DNA of 64,000 nt from Thiohalomonas sp041685045. Lineage in GTDB: Bacteria; Pseudomonadota; Gammaproteobacteria; Thiohalomonadales; Thiohalomonadaceae. The stretch lies in NCBI GenBank assembly GCA_041685045.1, contig JAWLGP010000004.1, positions 62,001 to 126,000 on the forward strand, in the 5' to 3' direction. This document shows positions 1 through 7,501 of this stretch, in pieces; position 1 is the stretch's first letter; the number at the start of each line of letters is the position of its first letter. A model generated the notes under the pieces. It saw only the letters and a program-made list of their open reading frames with translations. It was not told the DNA's origin and made no database searches. The position numbers and the translations under genes are program-made.

Positions 1-561
1 CTTTTCTATCTGCGCATGATCGCCCTACCCTGGCTTGGCGGCGAAGGCTATCTCGGCGCCAGTCAACTGCTTCACGAAGGCTTTGCCGCGCACTGGCCAA
101 CGTCGGGACCGGCGGCGGTTGGCGGGGCATTTACGCCGATGGGGGCCTGGGGCATTCCCGCGCTGAATACGGCAATCCTGCTGACCAGCGGCGCCACCAT
201 CACTTGGGCCCACTGGGGTCTGAAGATGGAGCGGCGCGGACATCTGGTCTGGGGACTGGTTGCGACGGTGGCGCTCGGCCTGCTGTTTGTCGCTCTGCAG
301 GCCTACGAGTACCACGAAGCCTATACCCATCTGAACCTGACGCTCCGCTCGGGCATCTACGGATCGACCTTCTACCTGTTGACCGGATTCCACGGCTTCC
401 ACGTCACCGTGGGCGCGATCATGTTGCTGGCGATTCTGGGACGGAGTCTGCGCGGGCACTTCAAGCCGGCCAACCACTTCGGGTTCGAGGCGGTGGCCTG
501 GTACTGGCACTTCGTGGATGTGGTCTGGCTCGGTCTATTCGTCTTCGTCTACCTGCTGTGA
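1..561 (+). CDS. coxC: Cytochrome c oxidase subunit III (5' end outside window)
   Basis: Subunit III of an aa3-type heme-copper oxidase, an inner-membrane protein that stabilises the catalytic core. The reading frame is open from base 1, so the start lies upstream of the window; about 186 C-terminal residues are visible. The sequence shows helices typical of the family, a YEYHEAY stretch between helices, and the conserved end FYLLTGFHGFHVTVG followed by a WYWHFVDVVWLGLF motif, where family members bind phospholipid and contact subunit I. The neighbours (DUF2909, SURF1, Sco-like, ctaB) are the usual cox assembly set. The last 27 bases overlap the 3' end of the convergent DUF2909 gene. Confidence 0.95.
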   Translation, partial: LFYLRMIALPWLGGEGYLGASQLLHEGFAAHWPTSGPAAVGGAFTPMGAWGIPALNTAILLTSGATITWAHWGLKMERRGHLVWGLVATVALGLLFVALQAYEYHEAYTHLNLTLRSGIYGSTFYLLTGFHGFHVTVGAIMLLAILGRSLRGHFKPANHFGFEAVAWYWHFVDVVWLGLFVFVYLL

Positions 562-780
562 AGCGGCACGTTGTGAATCCACATCGTGTGGCTCGATCAG
601 GCCGAGCAGCGCACCGGCAGCGACGACCAGGAACAACAGAACGGAAAGCCCGATACGCACGGTCAGGGCCTTGACCACACGGTTGCGATCACGCTGCCCG
701 CTATCGCGCGCAAGATAGTACATGGCGTCGAACAACGAGATGACGACGGCCACGAGCAGAAACACGATGAGGTACTCCAT
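535..780 (-). CDS. Twin transmembrane protein, DUF2909 family
   Basis: Small membrane protein of 81 residues of unknown function. It starts MEYLIVFLL and has two hydrophobic segments (about residues 3-22 and 40-62) separated by a short basic loop with RDRNRVVKALTVRIG. It ends in a charged tail. Proteins of this family sit between coxC and SURF1 on the opposite strand in many gammaproteobacteria, exactly as here, which suggests a link to oxidase assembly; that role is inference. It overlaps coxC tail-to-tail by 27 bases. A much longer frame exists upstream of this start but runs antisense through SURF1, so the ATG at 780 was chosen. Confidence 0.8.
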   Translation of the reverse strand: MEYLIVFLLVAVVISLFDAMYYLARDSGQRDRNRVVKALTVRIGLSVLLFLVVAAGALLGLIEPHDVDSQRAASQQVDEDE

Positions 781-834
781 GAAGGCGTCCGTTGCTTGTC
801 CTATCGCTAAGAATAGGAAAAATCCGCTGGCACC

Positions 835-1524
835 ATGAGGACACGTACACGGTGGTTGTTTGCGCTGTTGTTTGTCCTGCTCGGGGGACTGTTCGCGAGG
901 TTGGGTATCTGGCAGTTGGCACGCGCCGGTGAGGCCGAGACCCTGGCCGAAAGCGTGAAGGAACGCACGCAGCAGCCGCCCCTTGAGCTGCACGACATCG
1001 ATATCGACGTGGAGGCGAACGCCTATCGGCACCTCGTGCTCCGGGGCAGCTTCGAACAGGACGGATACATCCTGCTCGACAACCGCAAACAGGACGGCCG
1101 AAACGGTTATCACCTGGTCGTACCGTTTCGTCTTGCAGGTAACGAGCAACGGGTGATGGTCAACAAAGGTTGGCTGACCCGGGAACAGAAGGAACCCATA
1201 CCCACGGTCGATGCTTCGCAGGTGACCGGGCTGCTGGTCGAGCCGGCCCGACCGGCGATGCGCCTGGGCGGAGAGGCAGAGTGGTCGACGGTCTGGCCAT
1301 GGCTCGATGTCGAGCGCCTGGAGCAGCAGCGCGGCTACCCCGTGGGCAGATTCATGGTCGTTGCGGATCCCCGACTCGTCGGTGAAACCCTGGAGCGCGT
1401 GGCCGGCGCCGAAGACCGATCGGGGATGCACATCGGCTATGCCATTCAGTGGTTCGCTTTCTCGGCGATGGCCATGGTCCTTACGGTGATGGTTTTTCGT
1501 AGGCAACCGGAGTCCAAACAATGA
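835..1524 (+). CDS. SURF1 family cytochrome oxidase biogenesis protein
   Basis: SURF1-type assembly factor (229 residues), thought to help insert heme A into subunit I. The fold is typical: an N-terminal membrane helix (about 7-25) containing FARLGIWQLAR, a periplasmic domain with GSFEQDGYILLDNR and the VNKGWLTR motif, and a C-terminal helix preceded by HIGYAIQWFAFS. It begins shortly after the DUF2909 start (divergent) and overlaps the next gene by 4 bases (ATGA), implying translational coupling. Confidence 0.93.
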   Translation: MRTRTRWLFALLFVLLGGLFARLGIWQLARAGEAETLAESVKERTQQPPLELHDIDIDVEANAYRHLVLRGSFEQDGYILLDNRKQDGRNGYHLVVPFRLAGNEQRVMVNKGWLTREQKEPIPTVDASQVTGLLVEPARPAMRLGGEAEWSTVWPWLDVERLEQQRGYPVGRFMVVADPRLVGETLERVAGAEDRSGMHIGYAIQWFAFSAMAMVLTVMVFRRQPESKQ

Positions 1525-2117
1525 AATCCCGACTGCCCCTGCTCATGCTGCTGTTGGTGTCGGCCGCCCCGGTACTGGCGGCCTGGGTGCTGTTCCAGAT
1601 GCCGGAGTTGATGCCCGATGGTCACAGCAATCAGGGACAGCTGATCCAGCCGGTCGTCCCGCTGGTCGATGCATCGGTTGTCGGCGCCGACGGAGAGCGC
1701 TTTTCGCTCGGGGAATATCAGGGGCGTTGGCTGATGCTGATCCCCCGCAACGACTGCCCGGCGTCATGCCGGCAACGCCTGCATGATGTCCAGCAGGTGC
1801 GCCTGGCATTGGGAATGGATCGAAGTCGGCTCGAACGTCTGCTGCTGCTGTCACCGCCTCCGGCTGGCGACACCGGCCATGCCCTGGACGAGGCGTTCCC
1901 GGGTTTAGACGTCGCCATTCGACCACCGGGGGAGGCAAATGCCCAAGCCACCGACGATGTCGTCGCCAGTCTCGAGAACGACAGCCTCTATCTGGTGGAT
2001 CCGCTTGGCAACCTGATGATGCGCTATCCGCCGGAGACTACCGCCGAACAGCTGCTGACCGACCTGGAGCGGCTACTTGCCGTCTCGAAATCCTGGGGGA
2101 ACCATGCCAGCAATTGA
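1521..2117 (+). CDS. Sco-like cytochrome oxidase assembly membrane protein
   Basis: 198-residue protein with an N-terminal membrane anchor (about 5-25) and a periplasmic thioredoxin-like domain. CPASC (Cys79, Cys83) matches the CxxxC copper/thiol site of Sco proteins and follows a LGEYQGRWLMLI strand, also Sco/thioredoxin-like. The region is poorly conserved overall, and homologues at this cox position are usually annotated only as hypothetical transmembrane proteins. It overlaps SURF1 by 4 bases and ctaB by 14. A role in copper delivery or thiol reduction for the CuA site is inferred from the motif and context. Confidence 0.7.
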   Translation: MKSRLPLLMLLLVSAAPVLAAWVLFQMPELMPDGHSNQGQLIQPVVPLVDASVVGADGERFSLGEYQGRWLMLIPRNDCPASCRQRLHDVQQVRLALGMDRSRLERLLLLSPPPAGDTGHALDEAFPGLDVAIRPPGEANAQATDDVVASLENDSLYLVDPLGNLMMRYPPETTAEQLLTDLERLLAVSKSWGNHASN

Positions 2118-3003
2118 TACTCTCTCGCTGCCGCGCGCAGCACCGTGGCGCCGTTATTACGAACTGACGAAACCGCGCGTGGTCCTCTTGATGCTGTTCA
2201 CGGCTCTGGTGGGCATGATCCTGGCGATCGAGGGCCCGGTGCCGTGGGAACGTCTGATCCTCGGCCTGGTCGGCATTGCCCTCGCCTCGGCCGCGGGAGC
2301 CGTGATCAACCATGTGGTCGACCAGCGCATCGATGCGTTGATGGCGCGCACCCGCGGCCGCCCGCTGCCGACCGGTCAGGTCGACTCGCGCGCTGCCCTG
2401 GTGTTCGCCGCCGGGTTGGCGGTCACGGGTGTCCTTACCCTGATCATTGGCGTAAACGGGCTGACGGCGCTGCTGACCTTCGTCGCCATGATCGGCTATG
2501 CGGGCATCTACACGATTTTCCTGAAACGCACCACGCCGCAGAACATCGTATGGGGCGGTGCCGCCGGCGCCGCGCCGCCGCTACTGGGTGCCGCCGCGAT
2601 CACCGGTGGCGTGGATGTGCAGGCCTTGACGCTGTTTCTGATCGTCTTCATCTGGACACCACCCCACTTCTGGCCGTTGGCAATCCATCGCTCCGATGAA
2701 TATCGGCACGCCAACATTCCGATGCTGCCGGTGACCCACGGCTTGCGCTTCACCAAGACCCAGGTGCTGCTCTACAGCTTCATGCTGTTCGCCGTGAGCC
2801 TGCTGCCATTCGCGATCCAGAGCGCCGGCCTGCTCTATCTCGCCGTAGCGATCCCGTTGGGACTCGGCTTCATCTATCAGGCCTGGCGGCTGTACATGGG
2901 GAGCGGCAGACAACACGCCATGGCGACGTTTCGCTACTCCATTCTCTATCTGATGGGGATCTTCGCGGCACTGGTGGCCGATCGCCTGTTGCCGCTGGGA
3001 TAG
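2104..3003 (+). CDS. ctaB: Protoheme IX farnesyltransferase (heme O synthase)
   Basis: UbiA-family prenyltransferase (299 residues) that converts heme B and farnesyl diphosphate to heme O in the inner membrane. The first Asp-rich motif NHVVDQRID (Asn69, Asp73, Asp77) is followed by RTRGRPLPTG. Later come YTIFLKRTT and WTPPHFWPLAIHR, both hallmarks of CyoE/CtaB. The ATG at 2104 was chosen over a frame-open start at 2077 because GGGGGA lies just upstream and the protein then has family length. It overlaps the Sco-like gene. The stop is followed within a few bases by an intergenic hairpin repeat. Confidence 0.95.
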   Translation: MPAIDTLSLPRAAPWRRYYELTKPRVVLLMLFTALVGMILAIEGPVPWERLILGLVGIALASAAGAVINHVVDQRIDALMARTRGRPLPTGQVDSRAALVFAAGLAVTGVLTLIIGVNGLTALLTFVAMIGYAGIYTIFLKRTTPQNIVWGGAAGAAPPLLGAAAITGGVDVQALTLFLIVFIWTPPHFWPLAIHRSDEYRHANIPMLPVTHGLRFTKTQVLLYSFMLFAVSLLPFAIQSAGLLYLAVAIPLGLGFIYQAWRLYMGSGRQHAMATFRYSILYLMGIFAALVADRLLPLG

Positions 3004-3007
3004 CCCG

Positions 3008-3201
3008 GTAGGATGGGCAAAGAAGCGAAGCGACGTGCCCATCTATGCGTTGTCGATGGGCACGCTACGCTTTGCCCATCCTACTCTCCCTCATTTGACA
3101 TGCCATCCAAGGATTAACAGCCAAGTAGGATGGGCAAAGAAGCGAAGCGACGTGCCCATCTATGCGTTGTTGATGGGCACGCTGCGCTTTGCCCATCCTA
3201 C
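3008..3201. repeat. Two copies of the GGATGGGCAAAG hairpin repeat
   Basis: Two near-identical imperfect palindromes at 3008-3084 and 3125-3201. Each reads GTAGGATGGGCAAAG at one end and CTTTGCCCATCCTAC at the other, with inner arms CGTGCCCATC and GATGGGCACG. RNA from either strand would fold into a long hairpin. Related copies lie at 15349-15385 (one arm) and 56938-57008. Short frames crossing these repeats are not genes. Their place between the convergent ctaB and ctaA suggests they may also stop transcription, but no clear T-run follows. Confidence 0.85.
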
Positions 3202-3289
3202 TCTCCCTGCATGGATGCAGGAGGTAAAGCGGCACGGCTGATGCGGTTCGCAGGTTCACCACATCCTGACTACGGTTGCTGTTTTTTTG

Positions 3290-3436
3290 CCGTCATCCCA
3301 TCCTGTTAATCCGAAAAATCCTGTTAATCCTGTTGAATCAAAAAGACCGCCGCACCGGTAGCTTCGGGGCGTGCAAGATGCGGTTCGCAGGCTCACCACA
3401 TCCTACTGACAGCTCACCTGCATACCGGCCCTTGCG
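3290..3436. repeat. Intergenic repeat tract downstream of ctaA
   Basis: Holds one arm of the AACAGGATT family in reverse orientation (CATCCTGTTAATCC, 3296-3340) and one copy of GATGCGGTTCGCAGGCTCAC (about 3375-3410). No coding potential is seen between 3004 and 3436; the stretch is essentially repeats between the two convergent heme genes. Confidence 0.7.
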
Positions 3437-4438
3437 CTATTCCGGTGCCAACGCCCGCGGCGCCAGAGAACCGGCCGCCTCGGTGCGGACGACGCGCTGG
3501 TGGACACCGACAACCGCCAGCAACAGCAACAGTGCCCCACCGTTGTGGGCCACCGCCAGTGCCAGCGGAAATACCATTAGCACATTGGCCACACCGATGG
3601 TGAACTGAAGCAACAGCGCCCCGCCAAGCGCCATCCCCCACGCGCGGGCATCTTCGCGCCGCAGGAGACGAACCGCCAGGGCCCCGACCACCAACAGCGT
3701 CAGCACGGCACCGAACCGATGGACCACATGGATCGCCGTCCGCGCCTGGCCATCCAGGGTTCCCCCCTCGTAGTCCCCTCCGGCCGGCGGGGCCGTCGGC
3801 CGCAGCGCGTCGGCGAAGTTCATCGGCGGCCACCAGCTGCCCTGGCAGGTCGGAAAGTCCGGACAGACCGGCGCCGCGTAATTGGCGCTGGTCCAGCCGC
3901 CCAGACCGATCTGCAGGATTACCAGAAGCAACGCTATCCGGGTAAGGGCGTCGGTGCGGCCGAACGGCGACGGTACCGGGGCGCGGGACTTCAAGTACAC
4001 AAAAAACAGCAAGGACGCAATCGCCAAACCACCGAGCAGGTGCCCCATCACCACCAACGGCAGCAGTTTCAACGTCACCGTCCACATGCCGAGCAGGGCC
4101 TGAACGATCACCAGCATGACCAACGCACCGGTGTGCGGGCGCGCCCAGGACAACTCGCGGCGCCGTCGGGCGACGACCGCCAGCGCAACGATCAACAACC
4201 CCAGAGTGCCGGCCGCGTATCGATGCACCATCTCTTTCCACGCCTTGGCCGGGTCCAGCGGCCGCTCCGGAAAATGCTCGGTTGCCTCGGGGACCAGCAG
4301 TTGGCCGTAGCAACCGGGCCAATCCGGACAACCGAGCCCGGCATCGGACAGGCGCACGTAGGCGCCGAGCATGACGACGACCACTGTCAGCAGCAATGTG
4401 CCGCCGGCAAGCCGACGAAAGTGAATCGAGGAGCGCAT
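3437..4438 (-). CDS. ctaA: Heme A synthase (COX15/CtaA)
   Basis: Inner-membrane monooxygenase that converts heme O to heme A for the aa3 oxidase (333 residues). The N-terminal helix is followed by GAYVRLSDAGLGCPDWPGCYG, diagnostic of CtaA/COX15, and the pattern recurs in the second half as CPDFPTCQGSWWP. His residues in HRYAAGTLG, GHLLGG, HVVHRFGA and AHNGGA are candidate heme ligands. The frame is open to 4699, but the ATG at 4438 (AAGGT upstream) gives the family length and begins just before the first helix. Unusually, the gene is inverted relative to the other cox assembly genes. Confidence 0.93.
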   Translation of the reverse strand: MRSSIHFRRLAGGTLLLTVVVVMLGAYVRLSDAGLGCPDWPGCYGQLLVPEATEHFPERPLDPAKAWKEMVHRYAAGTLGLLIVALAVVARRRRELSWARPHTGALVMLVIVQALLGMWTVTLKLLPLVVMGHLLGGLAIASLLFFVYLKSRAPVPSPFGRTDALTRIALLLVILQIGLGGWTSANYAAPVCPDFPTCQGSWWPPMNFADALRPTAPPAGGDYEGGTLDGQARTAIHVVHRFGAVLTLLVVGALAVRLLRREDARAWGMALGGALLLQFTIGVANVLMVFPLALAVAHNGGALLLLLAVVGVHQRVVRTEAAGSLAPRALAPE

Positions 4439-4655
4439 CGGGTCTACCTTGTTGTTAGTTCTGACAAACAACTTAGCCCAGGAGGTGAATAGGGCAAGCG
4501 CCGGCACACGCGCGGTGCCAACCCCGCCTGCCCGCGGTGCGGAATTCCGGAATTGCTGATTGATGTAGTCCGTGCTTGCGGCGGGTGGGCGACCAACTAT
4601 CTTATGGGCAGGCGCAGGAGGCGCCGCTATCGTCGTCAAACGAGGGAGATCAGGG

Positions 4656-5153
4656 ATGAATCGTAATTGGCTATGGGCAGTAACGATTGCCGGCACCATG
4701 ATGGCAGGCTCGGCCTTTGCGGCGGGCCAATATGGAGAGGGCTCGGCAGGCGTGAGCGGTCAACAGAGCGGACAGGGTGCGATGCAGTCGTCAGCCGGTG
4801 CACTGAGCTCCGACTCCGACGCCGTGCGGCAGGCGCAGCAGGCCCTCAATCAGCAGGGCTATGACGTCGGCCCGATCGATGGCATCCACGGCCCCATGAC
4901 CCAGGGTGCACTGCGCGAGTTCCAGCAGGATCAAAACCTGCAAGCGACCGGTCAGCTCGATCAGGAGACCGCTTCTGCGCTCGGGCTCGAAGTCAGCGAG
5001 TTCGCAGCCGGTGAGTTCGAAGATGGCAGCCAGTCGCCGAGCGGCGGGGCGACCCAACCGGGCATGAGCCCCGACTCCGGTATCGGCGGCGGCATGGATA
5101 GCGGGTCGCCCGAAATGGGTGGCGGTCAGATGGAAGACCGCGGCGGAATGTAA
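4656..5153 (+). CDS. Secreted peptidoglycan-binding domain protein
   Basis: 165-residue exported protein. It has a signal peptide (1-22, ending SAFAAG), a Gly/Ser/Gln-rich spacer, one PG_binding_1 domain (about 55-111, VRQAQQALNQQGYDVGPIDG...GALREFQ) and a Gly/Met-rich tail. The domain usually binds cell-wall peptidoglycan. No catalytic domain is present, so it is probably a cell-wall-associated accessory protein. The ATG at 4656 is preceded by GAGGGAGATCAGGG and directly begins the signal peptide. It is divergent from ctaA. Confidence 0.8.
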   Translation: MNRNWLWAVTIAGTMMAGSAFAAGQYGEGSAGVSGQQSGQGAMQSSAGALSSDSDAVRQAQQALNQQGYDVGPIDGIHGPMTQGALREFQQDQNLQATGQLDQETASALGLEVSEFAAGEFEDGSQSPSGGATQPGMSPDSGIGGGMDSGSPEMGGGQMEDRGGM

Positions 5154-5166
5154 CCGTAGGTTTGCG

Positions 5167-5208
5167 AGACCAAGGCCCTGCCGGGGTGTGCCGGTGGGGT
5201 CTTTTTTT
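5167..5208 (+). terminator. Candidate rho-independent terminator
   Basis: Fourteen bases after the peptidoglycan-binding gene, AGACC at 5167-5171 pairs with GGTCT at 5198-5202. Inner GC-rich pairing is possible, and a run of seven T follows (5202-5208). The stem is short and interrupted, so the call is moderate. Confidence 0.5.
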
Positions 5209-5322
5209 GATCCCGCTTGCAGCGGCGGCTTTGCGTCGCGCTGAAAGCATCAAACAGGTGAGACACTACACTACTTGTGACGCAGGAAGTGTTTCCGACC
5301 GACACCAAGGAGGGTACCCCAA

Positions 5323-6153
5323 ATGAAACCTATCGTGACCATGGCCGCACTGTCGCTGGTGCTGGCCACGCCTCTGGCATGGGCCCAGCAGGCCAGTGAA
5401 CAAGCGCCGGACAGTGAAATGGCGGCGCCGCCATCGGGCAGCGGAGCTGGCGCAGGAGAGCCGGCGCAAGGAGCAATGGGTGCAGAGCAGCAGGCGCCAG
5501 GCGGAGCGATGGGCGCCGAACGGCAGGCAGGCGCGCAGGGTGCGACCCCCGGGATCATGCAGATGACCGCCGAGGATATCGCCGACCGCCCCGTCTATGC
5601 GGCCGACGGCCGTAACATTGCGGAGATCGATCGGGTGGTGATCAACCCGAGCACCAATGAACCGTTCGCCGTATTCGACGTGGGCGGATTTCTCGGCATT
5701 GGCGCCGACACCGTTGCGGTCCCGTTCAGCGATATGCGAATGATCGAGGATGGGTTCCAGATCACCCAACAGGCGACCGAAGACGACCTGGCGACGCTCT
5801 ACCCCTATCAGGAAGACCTGTTCACGGAGCTACAACAGGGAGAGACCCTCGCCAGCGCGCTGGGTGCCGATGGTGCCGGACAGGCGGGTCAGACGAGCAT
5901 GTTCCAACAACTCGATCAGGACGGCGATGGCGTGATCAGCCCTGCCGAAGTGGCCGGCCGCGAGGTGTTCACCAACAACTGGCAGGACATCGACCAGAAC
6001 CAGGATGGTGTGCTCGACCAGGGTGAGTTCAGTGCCTTCGAGCAGGAGATGCAGAGACAGCATCAGCAGCCGGGTATGCAGTACGAGGATACGCCGCAGC
6101 AGTCGCCCCAGGCGCCGATGGGCGGCGGTATGGGTGGTACCGGCGGCAGCTGA
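5323..6153 (+). CDS. Exported PRC-barrel and EF-hand domain protein
   Basis: 276 residues: a signal peptide (1-22), a low-complexity Ala/Gly/Gln/Met linker with repeated GAMGAE units (about 40-75), a PRC-barrel domain (about 84-150, VYAADGRNIAEIDRVVI... GADTVAVPF), then two EF-hand loops with correctly spaced acidic ligands (DQDGDGVISPAE at 198-209 and DQNQDGVLDQGE at 224-235), and a Gln/Gly/Met-rich tail. It likely binds calcium in the periplasm. An AAGGAGG ribosome site precedes the ATG. The similar tail composition of the upstream peptidoglycan-binding gene suggests related roles. Function unknown. Confidence 0.8.
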   Translation: MKPIVTMAALSLVLATPLAWAQQASEQAPDSEMAAPPSGSGAGAGEPAQGAMGAEQQAPGGAMGAERQAGAQGATPGIMQMTAEDIADRPVYAADGRNIAEIDRVVINPSTNEPFAVFDVGGFLGIGADTVAVPFSDMRMIEDGFQITQQATEDDLATLYPYQEDLFTELQQGETLASALGADGAGQAGQTSMFQQLDQDGDGVISPAEVAGREVFTNNWQDIDQNQDGVLDQGEFSAFEQEMQRQHQQPGMQYEDTPQQSPQAPMGGGMGGTGGS

Positions 6154-6164
6154 ACGAATGTGGC

Positions 6165-6197
6165 GGCAGGAAGCGGGACATCTCCACGCTTCCTGCC
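6165..6197. terminator. Hairpin between convergent genes
   Basis: Perfect 11-bp inverted repeat: GGCAGGAAGCG (6165-6175) and CGCTTCCTGCC (6187-6197), with an 11-base loop. It lies between the stops of the PRC-barrel gene and the convergent yqaE gene. No T-run follows, so it may act as an mRNA 3' end stabiliser or a weak bidirectional terminator. Confidence 0.5.
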
Positions 6198-6207
6198 GTC
6201 CGTCCCG

Positions 6208-6381
6208 TCAGTGTTTCAAAATGATATAGAGCGCATGGATGATGCCGGGAATGTAGCCGAGCAGGGTCAACACGATGTTGAGCCAGAATTGACCCGTTAG
6301 TCCCACCTCGAAGAAGACGCCGAGCGGCGGCAGCAGGATCGCGAAAATGATCTTCAACGGATCGCCGACAGTGACGGCCAT
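6208..6381 (-). CDS. YqaE/Pmp3 family small membrane protein
   Basis: 57-residue proteolipid of the Pmp3/YqaE family, associated with membrane potential and salt or cold stress. The start is MAVTVGDPLKIIFAILLPP and the family signature LPPLGVF is present, followed by GQFWLNIVLTLLGYIPGIIHALYII, forming two membrane helices. A strong AAAGGAGG ribosome site precedes the ATG. It lies beside other stress-type genes (SDR remnant, cupin). Confidence 0.9.
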   Translation of the reverse strand: MAVTVGDPLKIIFAILLPPLGVFFEVGLTGQFWLNIVLTLLGYIPGIIHALYIILKH

Positions 6382-6426
6382 GGTCTGCCTCCTTTGTTAA
6401 AGTGTCGCCTCGCAAACACGATCATC

Positions 6427-6657
6427 TCAGCCGTTCACGATGGTCCCGCCGTTCGGGTGCAGCACCTGCCCCTTGATGTAGGACGCATCGGCACTGGCCA
6501 GAAACACGTAACTGGGAGCCACCTCCACCGGTTGACCGGCCCGACCCAAGGGTTTGTTGGCGCCGTGACTGGCGGTCTTCTCCTCCGGAGACATCTGCCC
6601 TTCCCGCCCCGGCTGCTGGGGCTGATGCTGCGGCGGCCGTTGCTGCTGTTCGCTCAT
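6427..6657 (-). pseudogene. Remnant of an SDR oxidoreductase (YghA-like), internal deletion
   Basis: An open frame of 76 residues joins two ends of a glucose/ribitol-type short-chain dehydrogenase. The Gln/Pro-rich N-terminal extension (QHQPQQPGREGQMSPEEK) runs straight into the C-terminal segment LGRAGQPVEVAPSYVFLASADASYIKGQ ending HPNGGTIVNG. The Rossmann glycine motif and the catalytic Ser-Tyr-Lys region (roughly 200 residues in full-length relatives) are absent. The frame is kept, so the loss looks like a clean in-frame deletion. It cannot be an active dehydrogenase; a retained peptide cannot be excluded. Confidence 0.75.
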
Positions 6658-6814
6658 GCGCCACTCCCTGGTCCATTTGTCGGGAGTTTAGTTCCACTTT
6701 AGATTGGCCGACAGCGCCCGCAGAGCCTTGCGGATGGCATTCAACAGCACCACGGAAGCGCATGGCTTGGCGAAGCACTGGCAACGGTATCGGAGATGCC
6801 ATAGGCTTGGCGCC

Positions 6815-7183
6815 ATGCACACGCGATATGAAGATGCCTCGCCCTACATCACCAAAGACGGCTCCGTGATCCGTGAGTTGATGCACCCATCCGTGCATCG
6901 AAGCCGGCAACAGAGCCTCGCCGAGGCGGTGGTACCGCCCGGCGGTCGCACGCACCTGCATCGCCATCATCTAAGCGAAGAGCTTTACCACGTCACCGCC
7001 GGCAGCGGTCGCATGCAACTGGGGGAAACATGTTTGGTGATCGGCGTGGGCGATACCGTCTGCATCCCGCCGGGCACGGCCCACGCGCTGGAGAATACCG
7101 GCAGCGATGACCTCCGCGTGCTCTGCTGTTGCGCTCCCGCCTACTCCCACGAAGACACCGAACTACTTCCCGAGGGTGAGTAA
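6815..7183 (+). CDS. Cupin domain protein
   Basis: 122-residue single-domain cupin. Motif 1 is GRTHLHRHHLSEELYHVTAG (His residues from 47 and Glu55/56 as likely metal ligands) and motif 2 is GDTVCIPPGTAHALEN (His90). A CCC cluster follows in the last strand. Such proteins are often mannose-6-phosphate isomerase-like or metal-dependent enzymes, but the substrate cannot be told. The ATG at 6815 gives the compact cupin length; the open frame upstream lacks cupin features. Confidence 0.8.
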   Translation: MHTRYEDASPYITKDGSVIRELMHPSVHRSRQQSLAEAVVPPGGRTHLHRHHLSEELYHVTAGSGRMQLGETCLVIGVGDTVCIPPGTAHALENTGSDDLRVLCCCAPAYSHEDTELLPEGE

Positions 7184-7501
7184 AAGCCCCGCACGGTGCG
7201 GTTCGCAGGCTCACCACACCCTACGCATTTTTGCCTTGTTGTAGGGTGTGGTGACGACTGCATGGATGCAGGAGGTAGAGCAACGCAGGGAGCAGTTGCC
7301 GAGGAACGAACCGCACCGGTCGTGAGGATCCGGTTCGCAGGTCCACATCACACGCTGAAAGGTCTCGCGCCAAGACCGCCAGGACGCCAAGAACCCAAGA
7401 CGCGAAGATTCTTTTTTCTTGGCGTTCTTTGCACCTTTGCGAGAGAACCAATCTTCGACCGGCCACGCTATCCTGAAATCAACGAGACGCAGGACGCGGT
7501 T
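7184..7501. repeat. Repeat tract: GGTTCGCAGG family and CGCAAAG-like inverted repeat
   Basis: No gene in these 318 bases. At 7194-7345 lies a copy of the GGTTCGCAGGCTCACCAC family in inverted pairs, with the inner module GCATGGATGCAGGAGGTAGA that recurs almost unchanged near 61477. At 7362-7446 is an inverted repeat with arms CTCGCGCCAAGACCGCC... and ...TTGGCGTTCTTTGCACC, related to the CGCAAAGACGC family. Confidence 0.75.

Noticed and set aside
535..1521. A 328-codon frame that includes DUF2909
   Set aside because: Only the last 81 residues show a membrane-protein pattern; the rest is antisense to SURF1. The ATG at 780 was used instead.
3035..3262. Short frames across the GGATGGGCAAAG repeats
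   Set aside because: They simply translate the repeat (SDVPIYAL/GTLRFAHPT) and appear on both strands; no independent start signal.
6422..6970. A longer 182-codon minus-strand frame overlapping the SDR remnant
   Set aside because: It is in a different frame from the SDR similarity, runs antisense into the cupin gene and shows no family pattern.
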